A model generated the notes under the pieces. The model worked only from the letters and a program-made list of their open reading frames with translations. It did no database searches and was not told where the DNA came from. The translations under genes were made by a program, and so were the position numbers. Of a stretch of DNA of 7,030 nucleotides, positions 1 to 7,030 are shown piece by piece. This stretch comes from Chloroflexota bacterium (GTDB taxonomy: Bacteria; Chloroflexota; Dehalococcoidia; UBA1151; UBA1328), in contig NYZY01000039.1 in assembly GCA_002687335.1 (NCBI GenBank), positions 2,195 to 9,224 of the forward strand, in the 5' to 3' direction. The number at the start of each line of letters is the position of its first letter. Position 1 is the stretch's first letter.

Positions 1-464
1 ATCTGTATCTGATCCAGCTTGCCAGCGGCTGCACTGGATGGAGCGAAAACATGGGCCTTCATTCCCGCTGCAGCTGCATAAGCCGAAAGTGAAGCTCCTG
101 CATTACCAGAAGAATCCTCGATGAATTCGGTGACACCTAAATCGAGCCCGATCGTCGTGAGAACTGCTGAGCCACGATCTTTGAAGGAACCGGTTGGGGC
201 CATAAATTCAAACTTCGCCCATAGAGATTTCAACCCAAGTGATTCTCCTGTTTTCTCAAGCAAAACAACTGGGGTGTCACCCTCACCAAGCGAGTTCGAT
301 AGTGCGGGGTCATCCATCGGCAATCTTGGTGTGATCCCATCAGGAGCGTCTAAATATTCAACCTTAAATAGGCCACCACAAACTTCACAATACAGATCTT
401 TCACTGACGGTTCACGGGTCGACGAACAGTCGACGCAGCAAAGTAGGTGATTAAAAGCGTTCAA
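1..464 (-). CDS. thrC: Threonine synthase-like PLP-dependent enzyme (N-terminal part)
   Basis: This is the first 154 residues of a fold-type II pyridoxal-phosphate enzyme; the rest lies beyond the left window edge. Threonine synthase converts O-phosphohomoserine to threonine in the cytoplasm. Seen: an N-terminal zinc-ribbon-like pattern (C10-x2-C13 and C26-x2-C29 followed by GG), a GEGDTP segment at 60-65, the PLP-lysine motif TGSFKDRGS (91-99, Lys95) and an EDSSGNAGAS segment (116-125) that normally contacts cofactor phosphate. The zinc ribbon ahead of the PLP domain is typical of many bacterial and archaeal threonine synthases. The start is TTG at 464-462: there is no ATG in frame, it keeps the whole ribbon, and GGGGA lies 6 nt upstream. 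Its TTG overlaps the TGA of the GGT-family gene by 2 bases, suggesting translational coupling. A related fold-II lyase or synthase cannot be excluded because the C-terminal half is unseen. Confidence 0.75.
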   Translation of the reverse strand, partial: MNAFNHLLCCVDCSSTREPSVKDLYCEVCGGLFKVEYLDAPDGITPRLPMDDPALSNSLGEGDTPVVLLEKTGESLGLKSLWAKFEFMAPTGSFKDRGSAVLTTIGLDLGVTEFIEDSSGNAGASLSAYAAAAGMKAHVFAPSSAAAGKLDQIQ

Positions 465-3400
465 GCTAAATCCCCATTCTCAGTTTTTGCGGCAACATTT
501 TCCGACATAACAGTAGCAGGGTCTTTCTCCCCAACGGACGGTCGGAACCGAACTCCTGATCTGGCGAGTCCGCCGCCAATGCCGACTGCGTGGCCATCCG
601 CCCGCCAACATGATGCACCAGACAACAACCCTCCCGGTTCGAACCGTACAACACTCATACCACCGCCAATTGCGTTGACCGGCATGACTCGATGTCCCTT
701 TTCAGCAACCTGATCCATCACAAGTTCGGAAATGCCCGTCTCGAGCTCAACCTCCTGCCCTTGCGTCCAAACACGCGGCGCTTCTACAGCCTCCTGTACG
801 CTCATCTCGTGATCAATAAGGTTCACAATCGCCTGAAATACGGAAGTAAATATGCGAACTCCCCCAGGCAATCCAACTGCGAATTCTGGTAGTCCTTCAC
901 GCATTACGATCACTGGTGACATGCTGCTCGTGACCCGCTTGCCAGGCTGAACAGAAAGAGCATGCCCTGGATGTGGGTCGAACATCTGTTGAGTGTTGTT
1001 AAGCAGCATGCCGGTTCCTGGCACGGTTACTTTAGACCCAAAAAGTTCATTAATAGTTTGAGTTGCAGCGACAAAATTCCCGTCCAGATCGGCAACCGTG
1101 ATATGCGTCGTATGATCAGGTTCATCCGATCCAGGGTCAATCTCGGGTGATGCTTTGTCCATATCAAGGTTGTCTATGAAGTCTTCTACATGGTGTTTCG
1201 CTATCAAACGATCGACAGGCACCTCGACGTAATCAGGATCACCCGTGTAGCGATTACGGTCCGCAAATGCCTTTTTCATCGACTCAAGTAATAGATGGAT
1301 TGAATCAGCGGTGCCAAACCCCATTTTGGCTACTTCAAATTCTTCGACGATGTTGAGCATCTCCGCGATGTGAACACCCGCAGCCGAAGGAGGCGGCGGA
1401 GCAAATAACTCGTATCCCCGGTACTCAGCCTTAACGGGATTTCGACGAATAGTTTTATAGCCTGCAAGATCCTCCAAGGTAATAATCCCACCATTACGTC
1501 CCAAATAGTCACAGACGATCTCACCAAGCGGTCCGTTATACAGATAATCAGATCCTTGCTGGGCTATAGCCTGAAGCGTCAACGCGTAATCAGAACGGTC
1601 GACAAGTTCACCTGGCTTCAACGCGATCCCATCTGGCATATAAGTAGAAGCTGTTTCTGGAAATCTGCTGATTACATCTTCCACCTGAACAACGGTTTCA
1701 CTGAGGTAACCGCTTGCTTTGAAACCACGAGCGGCAAACCGAATCGCAGGCTCCAACACCTGGTCCAACGGGAGTGTCCCCCAGGTCTCAAGCGCTTCGG
1801 TCCATGCTTTGAGGTTGCCAGGTACGCCGATCGACAGATAGCCCATCGAACTAACGTCGCCAACACTTTTCAAATAATCCGGACCAGAGGCAGCAATTGG
1901 CTTGTACATATCTTCGGTAGATGCAGCGGGTGCAGTGGCGTAGCCGTCTATAACATGGTGCTCTCCATTGGCGAGCCTCAGGTTCATATGCCCCGCACCG
2001 AATATACCCACCATCATCGGCTCAACAACCGAAAGGGCAAATAAGGCTGCTATCGCCGCGTCGATAGCGTTACCACCCGCAAGAAGCATCTCGGATCCTG
2101 CCGCAGAACCAAGAGGGTGATTAGTAACGACCATACCTCGAGATCCTAATGCCGCGCGTTTTTCTATTTGAAATGTCGTACCGGCACGAGATCGCCATTT
2201 GGATGTGGTCATTAATTCCTGCTCAATGATAGTTGTGATCACCGGATCGCGATAAAAGTCCACCTGCATCGTTGATCAGCCCGCTCAAGCAAATACCTGC
2301 CAGAGTCTTGCTCATAGCAATTTTATTCTCCGAAAATCCATCGGAGTCAAGTGGAATAATCGTTCCGCTGGATATTGTGGCTTAGTCTTTGTACAAATAA
2401 ATTATCTGCAATCGCATTTAGCATGGCACATTCACGCAGATAACATAAGGTCGGGGTTTAACGATCAGCAGAGGAGATATCAATGGCACAAATGGGAACA
2501 TCGGCTGTCTGGCACGATGCAGATAAGAGCTGGGAGATGCGAGACCTTCCCCTGCCTGAACTTGAAGCGGACGCCATTCAGATACGAGTGAGAGCAACAA
2601 GTGTCTGTGGTTCAGACCTACATATCTGGCGTGGTGATGGTCTGGATAAAAATGACCCGCCAAGAGATCCATTTGTATTTGGGCACGAGATGATGGGTGA
2701 AGTTGCCGCCATGGGCAACAAGATCACAACTGATTCCCTGCGACGGCCACTCAAAGAGGGAGATAGAGTTGCCTATTCCTATTTCTTTCCCTGCGCTCGA
2801 TGCTATAACTGCCTTCGCGGTGAGTTTGGCGCGTGCAAATTCAGAATGGGTCGAAAACCGCTCGAAGAGTGGCCGGTCTGTAACGGTGGATTCGCCCAGT
2901 ACTACTATTTGCGCAGCCCGAATTATGTATTCAAGCTGCCTGACTCAATAACGAACGCTGCAGCTGCACCGATAAATTGCGCACTGGCACAAGTTTACGA
3001 GGCGATGCACCTAGGTGGTGTTCGACTTGGCGACAACGTAGTCGTGCAGGGAGCAGGTGGACTCGGCGTGAATGCAACTGCCGTCGCAAAGGAACTTGGG
3101 GCCTCCAAAGTTATCGTGATCGACGGCCAGAAACCTCGACTCGATCTGGCGATACAGTGCGGAGCAACCCATACCATCGATATGAACGAATATGAGACTC
3201 CTGAATCTCGTATCGAGCGCGTAATGGAACTGACAAACGGCATCGGTGCCGACAAGGTGATCGAAGTGGTGGGCTTCCCCGCTGTAGTGGAAGAAGGATT
3301 AAAAATGGTACGAATGCGAGGCGTGTACCTTGAGGTCGGACACATATCACCCAACTCGTTCGCTTCAATCGATGTTTCAGAACTGGTTAAGAATCAGGTG

Positions 3401-6400
3401 CGATTCTACGGAATACAGCACTACGACCCGTGGATAATCCCGAACGCCATCGATTTCCTCGAGCGAACCTCAGACAAGTATCCACTCACCAGCGTGGTTT
3501 CCCACGAATTCCCGCTAGATCAAATCGGCAAGGCATTCGAAACAGCAGAATGGTTAGGTACCCAAGAAGGCAGCGAAGTCACTCGAGCCGTGGTCGCCCC
3601 ATAATCAACTTCTCTGGTGAAACCGTTCCCGCCACGACAAACAGAAAGATCAACTCAATAACTTCAAATTTGAAACCCAACTTCTTAGTAATAATGTCCG
3701 ATGAACACGGTGCACAGTTTTCATCGACATACGGTCATCCGATAATTGAAACCCCAAATATGGATCGTCTTGCAGATCAAGGAGTGACTTTCGACGCGAA
3801 CTATTGCAATTCACCTCTGTGCATACCTTCTCGGGCCTCTTTCATGACCGGGCAGTATGTTTCAACCAACCAGATATGGGACAACACCAAGCCAATACCT
3901 GTGGACAGGCTTACCTGGCCATATTTACTCCGCAGTGAGGGTTACGATACTGCCTTGAGCGGTAAGATGCACCTTGTTGGGCCAGATGCCCTTCACGGCT
4001 TCGAAGAGCAATTAGCCAGAGACCCACACATCGAAGAACCACTCGAACATTTCCGATGGTCCAATGGAATCCCCCAGGCAACTGAAGATTGGTACGCGGT
4101 AACAGAAGCTGATTCTGGGATCAGCCCTATGATCGAAGCAGACGATGCAATGGAGGAAGCTGCTGTCAAATATCTGTCTGACCCGGCACGACACGACAAG
4201 CCATTTGCGATGTGTGTTGGGTTCATAGCACCTCATTTCCCATTCATCGTGCCTGAAGCTTACTTCTCAAAATACTATCCCGACAACGTGTCCATTCCGA
4301 ATCTACCCGAAGGACATATTGATGAGTTACCGCCGTCTGCACTGCGCCTGCGCCAAATGTTCGGACTCGATGGTGACTGGACAGACGACGAAATCGCTCG
4401 GGCACGAGCCGCCTACTTCGGTCTTTGCACATATCTCGACGATAAGATCGGACATCTTATGGACACCCTCGAAGAACAGGGGCTAGCAGAAAATACCGTG
4501 ATTGTTCACACGTCAGATCATGGCGATATGCTCGGTGACCACGGACTGTGGCGAAAGATGTCCTTTTACGAACAATCGGCAAACGTACCACTCCAAATTT
4601 CATGGCCCGGCAATTTCAAGCAGGGCCTACGTATCGGTGAGGCAGTATCCAATGTGGACGCGGTAGCAACAATACTCGACTTAGCCGGAGTTAAACTCGA
4701 AAAGTGGAATCTCGACGGCCAATCACTGATTCAAGCTTTACATGGCGACACATCGGGACTTAATGATGTTGCGATATGCGAACATTTTGCCCACGGTACA
4801 GACCGACCTATGGGAATGGTACGGTCCGGAAAATGGAAACTTTGCTACGGGCATGGCAACCCAGTGGAGATTGAACTGTATGATCTAGAGTCGGACCCAC
4901 ATGAATTCACGAATCTATCAGAAGCTGCAGAACACACCCATATCAAAGATCAACTGGTGAAAATCCTCCTCGAACAATGGGGAGATCCCGACAAATTAGC
5001 AGCCAAAATTATGCAAGATCAAGAAGATCGTGAAATCGTCCGAAATGTCACAGGCACAGGAGTCATATTCTGAGATTTGGTGACAAAGCCAAACGCGTGT
5101 AACAATTACCCTATGCCACCTGATATTCCAATCAGCCATTCGTTGAATTCGCTAATTACCGACCTTTCAAAGATCGTTGGCAACCAGTACGTGATCTGGA
5201 AGCCTGAAGATCTTTTGGTCTACGAATATGACGGTTCGATTGACAAAGCGATGCCCCAAGCCGTCGTTTTACCGTCGACAGCTGAGGAAGTCTCAGAAAT
5301 TGTCCGCACTGCCAACAGGCATGGAGCATACATAGTCGCACGTGGCGCAGCAACCAGCCTCTCAGGGGGAGCAGTCCCACTTCGCAACTCAGTAATTATT
5401 GCCCTAACTCGTTTGACGAGTCTCATAGAAGTCGACCCCGAAAATCGCGTTGCCATCGTCGAGCCGGGCATGATCAACCTCCATCTGTCTGAAAAAGTCA
5501 GTCACCTTGGACTTTTCTACGCACCCGACCCTGCTAGCCAGAAAACCTGCACTATCGGCGGTAACATCGGTGAAAACGCGGGAGGTCCGCATTGCCTAGC
5601 ATTGGGGGTGACAACAAATCATGTACTTGGCCTCGAGGTTGTTCTAGCTGATGGCTCTCTCACATGGTTTGGAGGAACTGAACGTGAGTCGACCGGATAT
5701 GACCTAAGAGGGGCATTTGTAGGTTCCGAGGGCACTCTTGGAATCGTGACTAAAATAGCAGTTCGCCTTCTTCCAAAACCAGAAGTGATACACAGCATGT
5801 TGGCTGCCTTTACCACTATGGATGCCGCATCCAACACCGTCTCCGAAATCATCGCGCAAGGAATGGTGCCATCGGCCCTCGAAATGATGGACCGAAATAC
5901 AATCGACGCCGTTGAGCCGTTCTACCAACCTGGGTACCCAGCAAAAGCCCAAGCAGTACTTATAGTCGAAGTTGATGGACTCAAAGAATCAGTTGAAGAA
6001 CAAGTCGAAGCGATTATCGAAATCTGCAATAACAACGGTGCAATGGAAATACGCGAAGCAAACGATGAGGAAAGTAGAACCAAGCTCTGGGAAACTCGAA
6101 AAGGGGCAATTGGTGCTTACGGATCAATCGCTCCGACCTATTATCTCGTTGATGGTGTTGTACCTCGCACAAAGCTACGCGAGATCCTACGACAGGTTGA
6201 TCAAATTGCAGCAGAGCTACAAGTTACGGTTGCAAATGTATTCCACGCAGGCGATGGAAACATCCACCCAGCAATATTATTCAACGAGCGAAATCCAGAA
6301 GAGGTCAAACAAGCCATACTCGCGGGATCCCGAATTCTCGAAGCTTGCGTCGCCGCAGGTGGAGCCCTGTCGGGAGAACACGGCATAGGTATAGAAAAAC

Positions 6401-7030
6401 AGGCATACATGCCGCTGGTGTTCAATGAGGATGATCTCGAAGCTATGGGGCGCCTACGTAAAGCCTTCATAGGTGATTCACCCGATTCAGCGCCTATAGA
6501 TGTCCCATCACTGGAAGAGCGGTTTAACCCGGGCAAAGTATTCCCAGGTGGTGCAGTCCACGGCGAAGCGTACGGAATCACAGACAAGTCATTCCGACCT
6601 ACAGGCACACAAGACTGGCAGTAAAAACGAACGAATTAACAAACACTTACCAGGTTTTTCGCTAGACTGTCTGTCTCTACTATCAATCTCTATGTTCGCC
6701 TCCCTGAGAAGCTGAGGTTGTTACTTATCGAAATTGGTTCTGCAACGGAATGAAGGCAGTAGAAGTGGTCAACACAGCCTGTTTTTCAATTGTAAAACCA
6801 CATTAAATCGCTCTGGTCATTAGCTAAATACAACACCAATTCGCTCATCTAAGGGGTCAAGACATTCCTATCGAATATGTAAAACTAGGACGCACCGGCA
6901 CAAAGGTGTCGAACATCTGCCTCGGTACCGACAACTACGGTAACGCATGGGGATGCGACGAACCGACCGCACACAAAATCCTTGGAATGGCACTGGATGG
7001 TGGAATCAATTTCGTCGACACGTCTGATTC

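Overview
The window is a compact bacterial metabolic region of intermediate GC content with six protein-coding genes: four complete and two cut by the window ends. Standard bacterial starts and stops, Shine-Dalgarno sites and tight gene packing point to a bacterium. The mix (formylglycine sulfatase, GlcD-type FAD oxidase, zinc alcohol dehydrogenase, aldo/keto reductase, divergent GGT-family hydrolase) is the sort of catabolic repertoire I associate with marine heterotrophs such as SAR202-type Chloroflexota or some marine Alphaproteobacteria. This placement is an inference from gene content only; no taxonomic marker is present.

Layout. A leftward pair occupies 1-2212: a GGT-family Ntn hydrolase, then a threonine synthase-like PLP enzyme whose TTG start overlaps the hydrolase stop codon. 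A divergent intergenic region (about 2213-2482) separates it from a rightward cluster: zinc-dependent alcohol dehydrogenase (2483-3604), choline-sulfatase-like sulfatase (3670-5073) and GlcD-like FAD oxidase (5113-6624). A 239-bp gap follows, then the start of an aldo/keto reductase (6864 onward).

How the genes may work together (inference). The sulfatase could free an alcohol from a sulfate ester, the zinc dehydrogenase could oxidise an alcohol, and the GlcD-like enzyme could oxidise a 2-hydroxy acid. This would make a small operon for using a sulfated or hydroxylated organic compound. The GGT-family enzyme keeps its autoprocessing threonine but appears to lack two residues that grip the glutamate alpha-carboxylate and alpha-amine, so it may cleave another amide.

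The most unusual signals are: (1) a promoter in front of the GGT-family gene with the geometry of MerR-family promoters (19-bp spacer, centred inverted repeat); (2) an aldo/keto reductase whose only plausible start is ATT behind a good ribosome binding site; (3) the substituted GGT substrate pocket. No mobile element, CRISPR array, tRNA or rRNA was seen.
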